A DNA stretch of 64,000 nucleotides, from positions 434,803-498,802 of the forward strand of contig MU278369.1 in NCBI GenBank assembly GCA_022385755.1, read 5' to 3'. The position numbers and the translations under genes are program-made. Below the pieces are notes generated by a model that searched no databases, had not been told where the DNA came from, and saw only the letters and a list, made by a program, of their open reading frames with translations. This document shows, one piece after another, positions 35,977 to 49,534 of the stretch. The DNA comes from Trametopsis cervina. Its lineage: Eukaryota > Basidiomycota > Agaricomycetes > Polyporales > Irpicaceae. Position 1 is the stretch's first letter, and every line of letters begins with the position of its first letter.

Positions 35977-38389
35977 CCTCTGGCCGGTCGTTCGGTGATT
36001 CGGAAACGGACATCAGTTAGACAAGGAGGTGACGGACGATTCAGTGCATGTTCTCCTTTCTCTCATTTCATGTTCTTTTTGTTTATACTTCCTTTGTTCT
36101 CTGTTTTCTGTGCTTGCGGAGTGTGTCATAGACCCATGAACGGACAGCAGACATCTATTTACGTACTGACACGCGAATTCTTGATTTTCACTCACTCTTT
36201 GAAGTTGCAGCCGCTATCTGCCATGGGACTGAGCACGCCCTCATCTTTCGGTATTCACATGGAGGTTTCAGATGACGAGGTTCTGTGGTATTCAGCTTTT
36301 TCCATGGGCTCTGAGACGCGTATCTGACTACTTCAAAGGATAGTAATCACCTTGCGATTTTCTCGGCATTAGCTCGCTCCACCTCAGACAATTGCAGTCA
36401 AGTGAACCAGATATCGCAGCTGTGTTGCCAGCGTTGAGCAGCAGAGGACTGAGCTTCCAATTCTTGCTACGTTTATATCTCACGAGTCGGTGGAATAGCT
36501 TCGGCGGAGTGCAGTGGACGGTCTCAAATTGATTTCGTAGCAACGACATGCAGATTCACCTAGCATAAGATACGCGCGTCGGGCAGCCATCATCAGCAGC
36601 GATGAACGGCTCTCTACAACCTCAGATGCTGAGCAAGGTCATGCGCACTGTGCTTCAAAATTGTCATATTGGATAGCAGGTGGTTGACCTACATCTAGTT
36701 TATCAGCCTCCCTTGGTGACCGGTCACTATTGAAAGGACTCAAAGATGGTTCATGTATGAACGTACGCAACCCACTGTCAGAAACGAGCAGTATAATCTA
36801 ACCTCTCTTGATTAGAAAGTGCATCAACCACGTTCTCCCCTATTCTATGGAACATGCATCTACAGCCAGTACGAGCAAAGCTAATGTATTCATGGCATCG
36901 CGTCTAAAAGGATAGATGCCCCGCCACACCGTGGTGTCTACTACATCGTATCAAACACCGACGGATTCGCAGGCGAGCATCAGCCTTGTCCCCCATAAAC
37001 ATGAAGAAACCGGTGACGGAGCTTGGAGATAGTCTGACTCTCTCGAAGCGTGCACACGTCTCACTACCACTGGCTTTGAGCATAACGAGGTGCAGCCCAC
37101 TAACCTTTGTTTTTCTGTACAACTAAACTCCTTTTCTCATCGGAAGATTTATAAGGCGACGGCTGGAGCGCTGCTTGCCTTCGCGAGAGCGCAGGGTTTT
37201 CAGAACCCTCATGACGCTGACCCATGATGTTCACTTCATTCCGACAGATTGTGGCTGGAGACGATATGGAGACGATAGCAAGCCGAGTACGTAACCACAT
37301 TCATTCCTGTGGCTCGCGATCTTCACTCGGTATTAGAATGTCCATTATGCCTTTCGATCAGGCTTACCAATGGCGTTGCTTGGCTCCTACGGAAGCGACC
37401 GTTACCTTAAAGACGGTACAGTTGTCAAAGATACTTAAAACTGACAGAAGATACATGCATGTGGTCTCAAGCGTAGATTTCTGCGAGAACGTACAGCGTG
37501 TTGCATAAAGACTTGGTGCATGTGAGCAATAAATTACGTCTGCTGTGTAGCTCGCAAGACCGTGCTTAAGGATCGTCTGTTGTCATATAAAGCAATGCCA
37601 GCGGGGGTTAGGCTGAGTACAACGTTACAGAAGTTTTGAGAAACATGGCCGTATCACACAGTACACGGGACATCAGGCAGATGCTACAGCGACATTGAAT
37701 AGCTCAAAACTGCAACGGTGCAGACTTACAGACACATACAAAGGCTATGACGTCATGACTATGATCATTGTCAACGCAAGATGATCATGAATTTGCGATC
37801 ATCTCAAGGACGGTCTGCATTTGTTCTTTGTGCACTTGACGAACAACGTCGCATTACACAACGCGCGACAAGCAACGAGTCGATGTGGGCCTACCCTTCT
37901 TGTGTTATCGACTCCGGCACGCTGGAAGTATCTGGAACCCGCGAACATTTCAGCTTCTTCTCGACACCGACATTGATGCTGTTCGTGTTCGCTTAGAGCA
38001 GCACTCACCCCGACATCAGGTCTTATCCACACTTATGACGCCCTGCATTGCATCTCTCGAGCGAAAATTTTCTTTCGGGACTGCATGCGAACGTCGAATA
38101 ACGTGAGGGACCCGCGTCGTACACGTATACTTAGAAGCCCCGGCGTAGCATCATATATCCAGAAGTGAACCCGATGGCCGCATACAATGGCCGCAGCTTC
38201 CGATATTCGCAACGAGTTTGGAGTGATAATTGAGTAATAAATGTCGGGGCAGTTGATTCTCGTGATAAGTACACGTAGCCTGGGCATCTCTAGTCACGGT
38301 AGTATACGCTGGTATAATAACATCCACGTCCTTTTGACCTATATTCCCCACATTATACAAGAAGTCCAATATGATACACACCTCCTCAC
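35977..38389. other. 2.4 kb without a supported gene
   Basis: Holds the 3' flanks of the Rho2-type and first epoxide hydrolase genes, which converge. Only short unsupported frames are seen, the longest about 110 codons. Confidence 0.45.
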
Positions 38390-40111
38390 TCATGCCAGCG
38401 CAAAGTACCCGAAGAACGGCAGCTTTTCATTCGCGGGCTGAGTCACCTTGTACACCTGCGCCTCGCGCTCAGCTGCAGAGAGCACGCGGACGGTGAAACG
38501 GTAGTAGTTCTCGCCGAAGAACGCGCGTACGTCCTCGAGGAACTCCTGCGGGCTATCGAGCGCAGGGAAGTGGCCACCTTCGGGGTGTTCTGTGGATATC
38601 ATGAGCGTCGGTATTAGTACGAACAGAATGTGTGGGGCGGCATACCTCTGTAGAAAGTCAAGTTTCCAAGAGGCTCCATGTACACCCGCGGTCCACCGCC
38701 TACCTCGTAGGGCTACAGACAGACCATTTGCCATCAGCTCATCTGATCATTGAACCAATGATAAGCTCGAACTCACGAAGGCAGAGAAACCAAACGCGCG
38801 CGCGTTAATCGGGAGCGTCAAGCTGTCGAGCTGCGAGCTGCCATCGTTGTCGCGCGACTTGAACGCCTACATTCATCGCGTCAGCCGGGAGTCCGAGATG
38901 CAATGACAGGAATGTCAGAAGAACCGCGATGTGCACGCACCTGGTTGTACATAATGCTGGAGCTCGCAAAGGTCCCGCTAAGGAAGTAGAGGGCAACGTT
39001 GTCGATGATATCCTCCTGCTGGATGCGACGCGGGTCCGACCAATCATGCATCTTCTCGCCGATATAGCTCAGCATCGCGAGCGGGGAAGCGCCGATCGCA
39101 TACCCAATCGTCCATGGCTATCACGCCCGTCAAATTGAGCCTATTATATCGGAAAGAACACACACCTTCGTAGCCTGCATGGTGAAATATGAGCTGCCCC
39201 ATTTGCTGAAGCGTTCGAGACCAGCGAGGATGGACTTCTCAACCACGGTGTAAGTGCTGGGGTCGGCGTTCGCCGGAGGGCAAACAAGCAGGAAATTGAA
39301 GTGGATGGAGACAACGGACTCCGAGTACCGGTTGGACATGATCCGCGCGATCATTGAACCCTGTCATGCGCATCAGTATCAGCGAAATTTGGAAAAGCTG
39401 AAAAAGGAAAGGAAGAAGGGACGGGAGAAAGACGTACCCAGTCGTTAGCCTGGATGGCATACAGATTGTACTTGAGCAGGTCAACCATGAACGCATTGTA
39501 TACACGGGCGATGTCGGCGAGATTGAAGCCGTCCCGAGGGGGAAGGGTCGACTGGAAGTACCCAGGAAGGGAGGGGATGATAACATGGAAGCTGTACGGT
39601 AGGGTCAGCATGATATGTGAGGGGGAATAGGAAGGGGTTAGCGTACGCGGGGAGGTCTGCGCTAGGCGGGTTAGTGAGGGGCTCGATGACTTTGATGTAG
39701 TCGTAGAAGCTGCCTATAAAGACGAGTTGAGTCAACGGACTTGAGACATGGTGATGACCATATCGCACCTGGCCAGCCATGCAACAACATCAGGGGGATG
39801 GCGTCGGCACGGCTACTCCTTTGATGAATAAAGTGCATCTGGAACTTGTCGTCGTCCTTAGTAGTAACGTCAACGAGGTAATGATCGAGCGAGTTGATGC
39901 GCTCCTCGAGCTTCTTCCAGCTCCACTCAGTCTCGAACTTGTGTTTCATAGACTTGAGGTAGTCGAGGTCGATACCGAGACTCCACGGTGAGCTGGACCC
40001 GACGGGCGGGTGTTCGGGCAGCTTGCCATGCTTGAGAAGGAGAAGCATGTTCTCGACGGCCTCGTCATCGTAGTGGATGTCCGTCTTGCGCAAGTTAGCG
40101 AAGGATGTCAT
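38390..40111 (-). CDS. Epoxide hydrolase, alpha/beta-hydrolase fold, paralogue A
   Basis: Adds water to epoxides to give diols; fungal members act in detoxification and secondary metabolism. Exons 40111-39769, 39713-39647, 39591-39438, 39360-39166, 39117-38941, 38866-38777, 38712-38646 and 38589-38390 give 430 residues, the usual length of the microsomal-type family. An epoxide hydrolase N-terminal domain spans about 1-105 (SWKKLEERINSLDHYLVDV). The oxyanion motif HGWP is at 111-114, PSLPGYF follows, the nucleophile is Asp187 in AND-WG (its codon precedes an intron), and the triad His is probably His371 in EGGHFPALDSP. No signal peptide or membrane anchor is evident. The next family member lies 7.6 kb away with the same exon pattern. 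The natural substrate is unknown; juvenile-hormone-type labels in databases should not be read literally. Confidence 0.93.
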
Positions 40112-40200
40112 GGTGATGGGGAGCGGAAGGGTGCGTGGGGTAGGAACGGGGAGGTTGGGCAAGGTGGTTGGGCGAACGTCCTGGTGGACGGGGGAGCCGC

Positions 40201-40209
40201 TTTATTATA
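40201..40209 (-). promoter_or_regulatory. Probable TATA element of epoxide hydrolase A
   Basis: The minus strand reads TATAATAAA, 90 bases before the ATG at 40111. The paralogue has a similar element at about the same distance. Confidence 0.45.
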
Positions 40210-43200
40210 CTATTCCTGCAGAAAAGTAAATTATGGCGCGGACAATTCTGCTTGTCATATAATTCGATTGTGGACATTTCCGTACGGGGAAAATCCAGGG
40301 GTGGATGTATATGACGAAAGAAGGGTAGACCAATAGGGATGAGTTTGTCATCAGATGATGGATGGTTCTATGTCGCAGAAAAGGCAAGGGCGGCTGGGAG
40401 TAAAGAGGCGGCTGGTGGCCCCAAAGTGCTCATGTGTCAGAGCTCGGTCTGCTTGGTGAGATGTTTATGACTCACCACTGTAAGTCCAGACAGCTGGGCG
40501 CCACCCGTGCCAATCGTGAAGATTTACAGGTTCCACGTCGTGCGAACGATGTGCAAACCTGTCCTCACGAAGAAGTGGCTCGGCGAGATGAGTAAGGCCT
40601 GGTAATGCCTGCCCACACCCCTGACTCAACTCTGGTTACATTAGAGTCGATGCGGGATCCGTGCAGGCAGTGCCGTCAGCCCAGCGGACCCCGATAACAG
40701 CAGGAAATGAGAATGTTCGGCACTTTATCTGTTCAAATGCCACCGTTTCCATCTTCCAATCAAAACAACGAGCGCCACTCCGAGATGTATGAATGTCACA
40801 GTCCCGAGGGTGCAGTAGAAAGTACGATGGCAAACGAATTGCTCAGCGAGCAGAGAACCGTCTAGTACTCTCTTCGAATCCGGTGCACCTTCGCATGGCG
40901 AGCCGGGTCACGGGGAGGACGTTAGTCGGGTATAGCAGCCCGTAGCCCGCCCTCTGTCAGCCATCGCTCAACGATTTATGTCGTCACGTCTACCTTCATA
41001 GGCCATAGGATCATCAAAACGTGAAGACGGTATTGAGGCAAATGACGGCACCCATTGAGCGCGTACACATACCTCGCATCCCAGTCATGCCTCGTGCATA
41101 CCATCTGACGCCGTCTTAAGCGTTCTGCACCGTGGCTCGCTCCTGCCTCGTCTGTCAGCCTCAGCCCAAGTTGTACTTCGGTGAGAAGAGACGATTACTC
41201 CGAGGTATTGATACAGCGGTTTCTACCAGTTCAACCGGATTCTCAGCGTGCGCGCGATTCCATTTCAACCTTAAAATCCCACCAGGTTCTCTGAATCGAT
41301 TCTGTGTTGTTCTTTTCCAGGCTTTGTTGACTTTCGAAGGCTTTCTAGTGCGTTCTGCGTACTTCAGGCCAGCGGACGGCCTCCCGCAACGGAATGGCAG
41401 CCTGACTCATCGTCGTACAAGAAATAGTGGGGACGAAGGCTGGTCAGCGAGGCCGTTGTGGCACACAGCACGCGCCCAAGCGCCGTCGCGGCGAAGGCGG
41501 CCCGTCATCACCCCTCCAATACGCCTCTGAGCTCTCGTTCTCGTTTCTGTATCTCGCCACCAACCTCCCGCCAGCATGTGAACACCTCTCCAAAGATGCA
41601 TGTCAATATAATGCGCCACTAGTAGCGCCACCACTCGATCCTATGCACAATTGATAACCTTCATCGCAGCCCACCAAGCCAGTGCGACATTGGTTCATGC
41701 AGAGCCCATCGCAGGTGCACGGCTAGTGTCGTAACCTAACTGTCCCGCCTATTGTATGGAGATCGTGATTTGATGGGTATGTGCTACTAGCATACTCGAT
41801 ATTCTGCACTACCTTATCTCACGAATGATACGAAATCACTTTTGCACAGGAGTGATCGCGATGTAACGTTGGCTTGCAACAGACAGTCGCAGCGCGTACA
41901 CAAGATCTCCCTTACTCCTAACGCCTCATTCTGGTGCATGAGCAATAATTGCTCTGCGGGACGACGGTATGGTTTGCGTGATCACGACAATACCCGGGTA
42001 GACATGTTCATAACATCTACTGAAACTGTTCGACGTCGATTCGCGCCCGAACCATGCATGATGACCCTGCTACATCCCTTGATTCGCATACAGCGTGTTT
42101 AGGCCGCTCTTCGTCGTACAACCGTACGCGGCACTCGGGCCCAACACAACAAAACACATGCTTTGGCTGTTAGTGCCATCAAGACATGCTGTCGAAAGGT
42201 TATACTCGTGGCCGCATGAAGCGGCGGGCTAGCAATATCTGCAAGCCGGACGGCGACCTCAGGAACGTAGCGATCGTTATACTGTCAGTATGAGTTTGGG
42301 CAAGTACGCCCTATCATGTCTCAAAATTACCGAATCTAGCCTAAACGTTAGCTTATCCTTCATACCAGGAGTGATGGCTCTGGGCCATCTGTGGCGCTGT
42401 CGCTAGTGTGTCCGTACGTCTCCGCAAATAAGCCATAGATGCTCTGCAAACGAGGTGTCAAGTGTTCACAGCGACCAGGTACACTTCTGCTCATGTGGAC
42501 TGAATTGTGCGATCGACTTTGGCAGACCATACGCTATTCATGCAAAGACTGACCAAGTCAACAGTGGCGCTGCCCTGACTACCCCGCAATATTCGGCTAC
42601 TGTACTGCTCAAACATTGGTACCCTATGCCTCTCCCTATTGCGGTGTCCAATGTCGTGGAAGTACACCAGTACCATCTAGAGTTTTTTTCTCCCATGAAT
42701 ATCCGCGCCACGGATGGCTCCTCCAGCCTGGGCCCAAATTCTAGTACGTGTACTCTATGCACGTCATGCTCGGCTGAATTTACTTGATTTTTGGTTAGTC
42801 AAGTCTCACCAATTTGTTCCGATATGAACTCTCATGCATGCTCGGGTCTGTTGCACGGCGAGCAGCTGTCACGCCCATCGGATCGCGTGCTGTAGCAACA
42901 CGGGAACGACGCCCCGTATGTTCAAAGCTGCCGGAACGGCCACATTCATCCTGAATATGCAAGATTATCTGCCTGGCCACGCACCATCACCTTCACCAGT
43001 TTGTCGCCATCAGGTCGGACTTTCTGCGCTCATGTAGGACAGTGCATCCACACCTTACCTCTGGTCCATATACGAGCTAGTTCTAACACGCTGTCGCGGA
43101 CTATTGTATACATACGGAGAGGGGAAATCTACCGCAACGGTAAGCAGCTGTCAACCTCATCGGATCACGAATAGGCGACGCGCAAGGCGTACTGATTGTG

Positions 43201-45799
43201 CTGTATGAAAACAGGACCAGCACAATCTTACTTTGCATCAGTAGATATTACTATTGCTCAAACGTTCGCTACGCATATGCAGCTGTTGGTGAGTACCACT
43301 ACAGTTCTATCGGCTCCCATTACATCGAAGCGCACTCTGTATCTACGTTTATTCTCCGTTACTTATCCAGTATGTTTAAGCATGCTCGGATCCAGAAGAT
43401 GCTCCAATCCAGCGACTGCGCCAATCATGCACGTCCAATGCGCGTTATATCAGCAGTGCACCGCAAACAAAGATCCTCAGGGCGCCATCACGCAACTACC
43501 CGCGAGCGTATCAATCTCACTACCTCCTTCCGTATCGCATCCCGATGATCCCGTATTGCTGGTTGACTGATGCGCCCGAGTCCCCACATCCGATGTCACT
43601 GGCTGCTAGGACCAGAATCCACTCTACGACGGGTCGCCACCTCCGCCATACAATCCGGCATTACCCCAGTCACCACCCACACCGCTACTACTATGCACGC
43701 TGATATTTCTCATGGATGGATCGTCGTTGTCAGTGTGCGCTGGGGCGCCGCCTGCGCACACGGTGTTCCGCTTGCTATCGGGTCGTCGACCTAGTGCCGT
43801 AGAGTGGACATTCAATGCTGACCTCGCAACTAGAATTCTACGCGCCATTACTTGAGGTCCGGTATCTCTGGAGTCGCCGGTACTGGTTGTCTGCTGTTGG
43901 CCTGACAGACGACTCAAGCTACACTCCCTCTCGTTACAAGGGCTCTGGCCGCACTCTCGAAGTAGAGCTGTCCGTACCTCCCTATCGTTATCGTTATAGT
44001 CATGCGCGTATCTCGGTATTTGTCATCATGCTCCCGCACTCACAGACAAGTGGACTACTGTATACCCAATTTCGTCACACAGCGCACATGCGCGCCGTTA
44101 GCGGATAACAAGCCTCAGCGCCGATCCACCAGTAACGGTGCCCCAACACATGTATGGCCCAAACATCCCTCCGTGCCGACATCGTTGATATCCAACCTCA
44201 AACGACACCTAACTGGCCTCCGAGTCGGATGATCTTTCAGACCCGCAGCACCGGGATATGTCATAGACATGTACCATTTGCATTATGTCTGGCGCTGCAT
44301 CTAAAATCCGCCGTTTTTCGGTTGTTCATGTTTGTACTCATTGCTTTGGATTTCATTTCCAGACATCGTGTCCGAGTCGCCCTCGGGATAACGTACTGGA
44401 ATACGGACGGCAAACGTGTTTTTTTCGCTCTCGTAAGTGTACGTTACTATCCTCGTTCACCACAACATGGAGTGCTGCCGTATCAAATAATGCAAGGATA
44501 TTCACAATTCTGGACGCAAACACATGCAAGCTGCGATTGGACACTGGGACGATGCACGTGATAGCCTACGGTGATATGATCTCTCCGTCGAGCTATGCGA
44601 CATATCTTCTGTCCTGCTGCCCACTGTGTCTTGCCATCCAAGCCCAATCATTCGTCTCCTGCAGACTGGTCGCTACGCTCACTCACCTGGAACGCCAGCA
44701 GCTGTGCAGGAACGTGTCTGGACGCGCCTGGTGAATTTGTACACGGCCTTGACCTCGCCGCGGGGCGTTCACATGCTCAGGTAGTCGTAAGTCGTAGATT
44801 GTGTCGCTGCGATGGCAAGGGAGTATGCTGCCGGAAAGCGCGATGCTCCTCTAACCATTACCGGCAAGCCCAGCCTGACGCTTGCTTCCGCAGCCCACCA
44901 CAGTTTCTCACGCGATACGTTTATCATGCTCCCGTTGACAACACTCCATCTGTACGCCGGTCATGGCCATCTCGTGTGTTATATCACGTCATGGTTTCAA
45001 GGTCATCCAAGCTGCGATTTGATTCATGCGCTGACTACTATATCTCAGTCGGAGAGGCTAACGAATGTTGTTCATACTCCCAGACACTCTGACGCTGTCA
45101 ATGCCTTCATAGGGCCGAACCGTTCGCAATAACAGTTTCGAAACGGCTGAAACCAGTGTAATGAGATAGAGTTAGTGGTTGGTAAGCCCGACTTTCGCAT
45201 GTATCATCGTCCATCACCAAACTCATCAGCGCAGATTTTCGTGATTTCATTTCATCTGGATTGACATGCGAAGACGTACACACAGACTCACTGATCTGCG
45301 TGTTTTCCGCCTTCCTCCTGTCTGTCCCCGGCCTCAGCGTTTTTGACTGATCGCTGTCGACGACAAGCGAGGCGAGGCGGGGACGAGTGAACAGCTGGCA
45401 GGCCTGTACTGCACGTTTTCATCGCTCACGGGACGTACCCGCGGTGTTGTGCGATGTTCGCAGCTGTTCGCACGCCTGTAACGGTGTTAGAGACGGATAT
45501 GACCGTTGACTGTGCACCGGTCGAGAGGCCCCCCATGTACGTTCTGCTTCGCCCTTCTCTCTTGTTCCCTCTCTCACGTTGCTGGGCGTAACAAGGTTAC
45601 GCATGAGACTCGGCCGGACTGGAGCAAGCCGCAGAGCTCTCCCTGTGTCACGTAAACGTCCGTCGTGGCGCACGCGCACACGAGGCACCTCGCTGATCTG
45701 CCCGTGTGCAGTCTGGTCTGCGCACGCCGAGGCTTGCGCAAAACTTCGCCTGCCAGTAAGGAGCACCACCGGGCTGATTCCCGAGTCGAGCACGTCCTC
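40210..45799. other. 5.6 kb without a supported gene
   Basis: Many overlapping frames up to about 165 codons on the plus strand between 42.4 and 45.1 kb, including a Pro-rich piece near 43.62 kb (YDGSPPPPYNPALPQSPPTP), but I could not link them into a protein with consistent exon joins, and none shows a known motif. It may include a decayed gene. No transposon domain or RNA gene recognised. Confidence 0.4.
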
Positions 45800-46985
45800 C
45801 ATATTGGTCACGGAGTATCTCACGGATCCCGTCGGGATACACCTATCCCGTGTACCACGGGTGGAGGCGTTTAATGTAAATCTTGAGACGTGCAAATACG
45901 AGTCTGTGGCCGAGGAACATGAGTATGAGAATAGGAAGGAGACCTTCTGGCAGTCTCGCCCTCCTACACGCAGGCTTGTCGTGTGAACTCAGGTACGCAC
46001 CGTCCCGCTCTGGGCTGTCGACGTACTGTATTGTTCTTTCAACCACAGTGGACATCCCATCCTTAAGCTCGCACAACGGCGTGCGCGACTCCGACTTGGA
46101 ACCCGTCAACGTCCCAATCGCTCGTCGCTCCGCATGTAAACGCGAGCACAGCAGAAGCCAGCCCGTTTGCAGAGGTACAGCGAGGATAGTGCCATTTGTG
46201 CAGCCTCGCCTTGACACCGCGGACGCCAGACGGACCTTCGGCCGCTGATGGGAAGAGATACAAACCGATACTAAGTCTTGCGTGGCGTAGAAATAACCTA
46301 TCGCTCGTTTCCACGATACAACGAAGAGCCCTTTCTAACACGGATGTTCGATAGGCACACATAACCGGCAAGGAGAGCGTGCTGAACATACCGCGTTGTG
46401 CACGTTCTTCTCGTTGGTCATGCAGTGCCCCACGGATCCCGACGGGGTACCTTTCCCGTGTACTTCGGGTTGGGGATATTCTATGCAGATCCTCGAATCT
46501 GCGGATTCTGCCGTATCTTCTGTGATATGGCAGTAAGATATTTGTGAGTTTTGTTAAACTCTTTAATTCACATGTCGTGATTCTGTTTAGGTTATCATAT
46601 TTGATTGAAGAACATAAGAAGCAGGTGCTTCGGTGGTCACAATGTCGCATTCGCACATGCGGACTTGGCATACGGGGTTTGGTGCGTGCCATCTAGCTCT
46701 GTATCGATGACGCACTATTTTTGTCCTTCGGGCGCAGAGAACAAACTTAGGCTCGCACAATATGTGCAACTCTCTTGTACGATACGCCAAAGTTCCAACC
46801 GCTCGTCAAACATTGTACCCCGAGAGCGCGTGCACGTCCAGCCACGGACTTTTTGTACGCATATGTGAGCAAATCAGAAGCCAATCTATTTGCGAAGATG
46901 CATTCAGAACAGTCCGATGCGTGCGGCCTCGTAGAGCTCTCCGCGCATGCCGAACGGACCTTCCGCCGATCATAAAGAGCTTTGG
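45800..46985 (+). repeat. Diverged direct duplication with offset of about 610-725 bases
   Basis: cacggatccc followed by cgggata/ggggtacc and ttcccgtgta occurs at 45821 and 46431. ctta(a/g)gctcgcacaa occurs at about 46063 and 46747. cagaagcca is at 46152 and 46875, and cggacctt-gccg at 46231 and 46955. The order is the same in both halves. Spacing changes show insertions or deletions since duplication. Confidence 0.65.
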
Positions 46986-47013
46986 CTATCCCGCCTGGCC
47001 GGTACGCAGGCAA

Positions 47014-47672
47014 AGGTTAGGTTTGGCAATGAGAGAGAGAGAGAGAGTATGTGAGCATATTCAATGATACAATATTGAGTGGGAACAGACAACACACTCA
47101 TTGACATGAAGAAATAAAGCTACGAACACGTCCTCATTCATTGTGCACCTGTACCGACTTGATGTCCTAACCACAGTGCGTGCCGCACATAGGTTAGGTT
47201 ATTCGTGTGCACATGCGAACAAGTTGCATGATGAGTAAGCTTAACCATCGCTTGACTCATACAATTGCAGGAATAACCGTTGTAACAACGGCGCGCGCTT
47301 TCCCCAAATCCTCTTAGCAAGACGAAGCTGTTGCTGTCTTATCTACTCGCCTAACCTAACCCTTCCTAAACTAGAAGCGCCTACTAAAGTATGGTGCCGT
47401 ACGCGAAGGCCCACACAGGCGGGACAGTTTAGACACCGTACCCTTACCCGAGAATGCTAGATCTCACATAGCATGCAACAAACACTAATAGCACGAAAGT
47501 CGAGTCCAGATGAGACGAGGACTAGAGCCAAGTGTTAACGGTGAGTCTCGATCACGATCACGCTGACTAAGCGGTGCCACACCCGATGCGGCATGTCCAG
47601 TGATCGTTCGCGTCCATGATCATATGAGCCCTGTTATTGATTCCATCGTAGTACGCTATTCTATCCTAACCT
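47014..47672. repeat. Cluster of AGGTTAGG motifs and a GA microsatellite
   Basis: AGGTTAGG (or complement) occurs at 47014, 47191, 47350 and 47665, twice in each orientation, the third as cctaacctaaccc. A 17-base GA run is at 47031-47047. It loosely recalls telomeric sequence but is not a TTAGGG array. Confidence 0.6.
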
Positions 47673-47747
47673 ACACTTGTTGACCAATACGAATGCGAAT
47701 ACAAAATACAATACGAATACGTTATCCAACCACCCGCTTGCTCATGT

Positions 47748-49534
47748 TCACGCGACAGCAAACCACCCATAGAACGGCAACTTCTCCCTCTCTCCCGCCG
47801 GCTCCATCGCTTTGCCCTTACCGACCTTAGCAGTCTTGCCCGCGCTGTCAAGCGTGCGCCTGCGACGGACACCCACAGCGGCGCGTACGAACCGCTCGTA
47901 GTTCTCGCCAAAGAATTCGCGCACGTCGTCCACGAGCTCGGATGGGCTGTCGAGTGCGGGGAAATGTCCGCCTCCGGTGTGTTCTGGAGGAGATGCGTCA
48001 GCGCCGTTTTGGGAATTTGGAAATAAGGGAGAATGCGCACCTTTGTAGAACGTGAGGTTCCCGAGGGGCTCCATGTATGCGCGCGGGCCGCCGCCTGCTT
48101 CGTATGGCTGTTAAATATATTGTAAGTACACAAGTACAAAGAAAAAATATACAAAGGACGAAAACGTACGAAAGCGGAGTACCCAAACGCGCGCGTGTGG
48201 ATGGGCAGTGTGAGGCTGTCGAGCTGCGAGCTCCCGTCGTTCCCGCGCGTCTTGAACGCCTACCATAATCAAATCACTCAGGTCAGCTCCCTTGTCCCTC
48301 CGTTTCCCTTTTCCATCTCGGAGGAAGAAGCAAGGGTGTGGTGGGAAACATAACGCACCTGGTTATACATACACACCGAGCTCGCGAACGAGCCGCTGAG
48401 GAAGTAGAGCGCGACGTTGTCGACGACGTCTGCGTCGCTGATCCGTGCGGGGTCTGACCATCGTCGCATCTTGTCGCCGATGTATGCGAGCAGAGCGAGC
48501 GGAGACGCGCCGATTGCGAATCCGATCGTGAATGGCTGTAGCGGGATGCCAGTGTTACGAGTGCTCAAAGTGTGAAGAGGGAAAGGAGGGGACGCACCTT
48601 GGTAGCCTGCATAGACCAATACGCACTCTCGTGCTGGATGAACCAGTCGTTGTTCGCGAGGATCTGGCGTTCCGTCTCGCCGAACGTCGATGGGTCTGGA
48701 GAGCCCGTGGAGGGCGGGAGGACGAGGAGGAAGTTGAAGTGGGCGGAGACGACGGAGGAGGGGTACTGGTTTGACATTATACGTGCTATCATCGCGCCCT
48801 GTAGACGTATGTGTTAGTTATGTTGGCGACAGGGGGGACATAGGAGGGAGGGAAGACGCACCCAGTCGCCGGCCTGGACGGCGTACATGTCGTAGCCCAG
48901 GCAGCGGGTCATGAAGGCGTTGAGGACACGCGCGACGTCTGCGAGGTTGAAGCCGTCGCGCTTCGGGAGCGTCGACATGAAGTAGCCTGGGAGGGACGGA
49001 GCGATCACGTGGAAGCTACTCGCGCGTGGTCAGTACAGAGAGAGAAGGGAGATGAAGGGGACGGGAACGTACGCAGGGAGGTCGGGGCTTGGAGGGTTTG
49101 TGAGGGGCTCGATGATCTTGTGGAAGGTGTAGAACGAGTCTGTTTGCTCGTGAGCGGACAGCGAGGACGAACGGAAGAAATATGAGACACGCACCTGGCC
49201 AGCCGTGCAACATAAGCAGAGGGATCGCGTCTGGGCGACTGCTACGCTGGTGCACGAAATGCATAGTAAACTCATCGCCGTCATCGGTGTTGACGTCGAC
49301 GAGGAAATGCGGGAACTTGTTGATGCGCTCCTCGAGGGCGGACCAGGACCAGTCGTGTTCGAAGCGGTGCTTGAGGGCGCGCAGGTACGCGTGGTCGATA
49401 CCCATGCTGCCCGCCTCCCGTGGCTGCACGGGCGGGGCATCGGGGAAGGGCGCGCGCCGGAGGAGGTCGAGCATGTTTTGCACATCGGATTCGGGGTAGT
49501 GGACGGTCGTCGGGCGGAGGTTGGTGAAAGACAT
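47748..49534 (-). CDS. Epoxide hydrolase, alpha/beta-hydrolase fold, paralogue B
   Basis: Same family and fold as paralogue A. Exons 49534-49195, 49139-49073, 49015-48862, 48798-48598, 48535-48359, 48259-48170, 48107-48041 and 47983-47748 give 443 residues; five of the eight exons match paralogue A in length exactly (67, 154, 177, 90, 67 bases) and all phases are the same. HGWP is at 110-113, nucleophile Asp186 in AGD-WG, triad His probably His372 in GGGHFPALDSP. Exon 4 is two codons longer. The last exon is twelve codons longer and carries a basic Lys/Arg-rich insert (RRRRTLDSAGKTAKVGKGK) before the shared ending EKLPFYGWFAVA. Coding GC looks higher than in paralogue A. The pair came from one ancestral gene; separate substrates or regulation are possible but not shown. 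Confidence 0.93.

Noticed and set aside
40868..40890. tRNA B-box-like ttcgaatcc
   Set aside because: No matching A box or acceptor stem could be drawn around it.
42400..45150. A gene assembled from several plus-strand frames, including a Pro-rich piece
   Set aside because: No set of GT-AG joins gave a continuous protein, and none of the pieces has a recognisable domain.
47349..47362. Interstitial telomere sequence
   Set aside because: cctaacctaaccc is too short and is not a TTAGGG repeat run.
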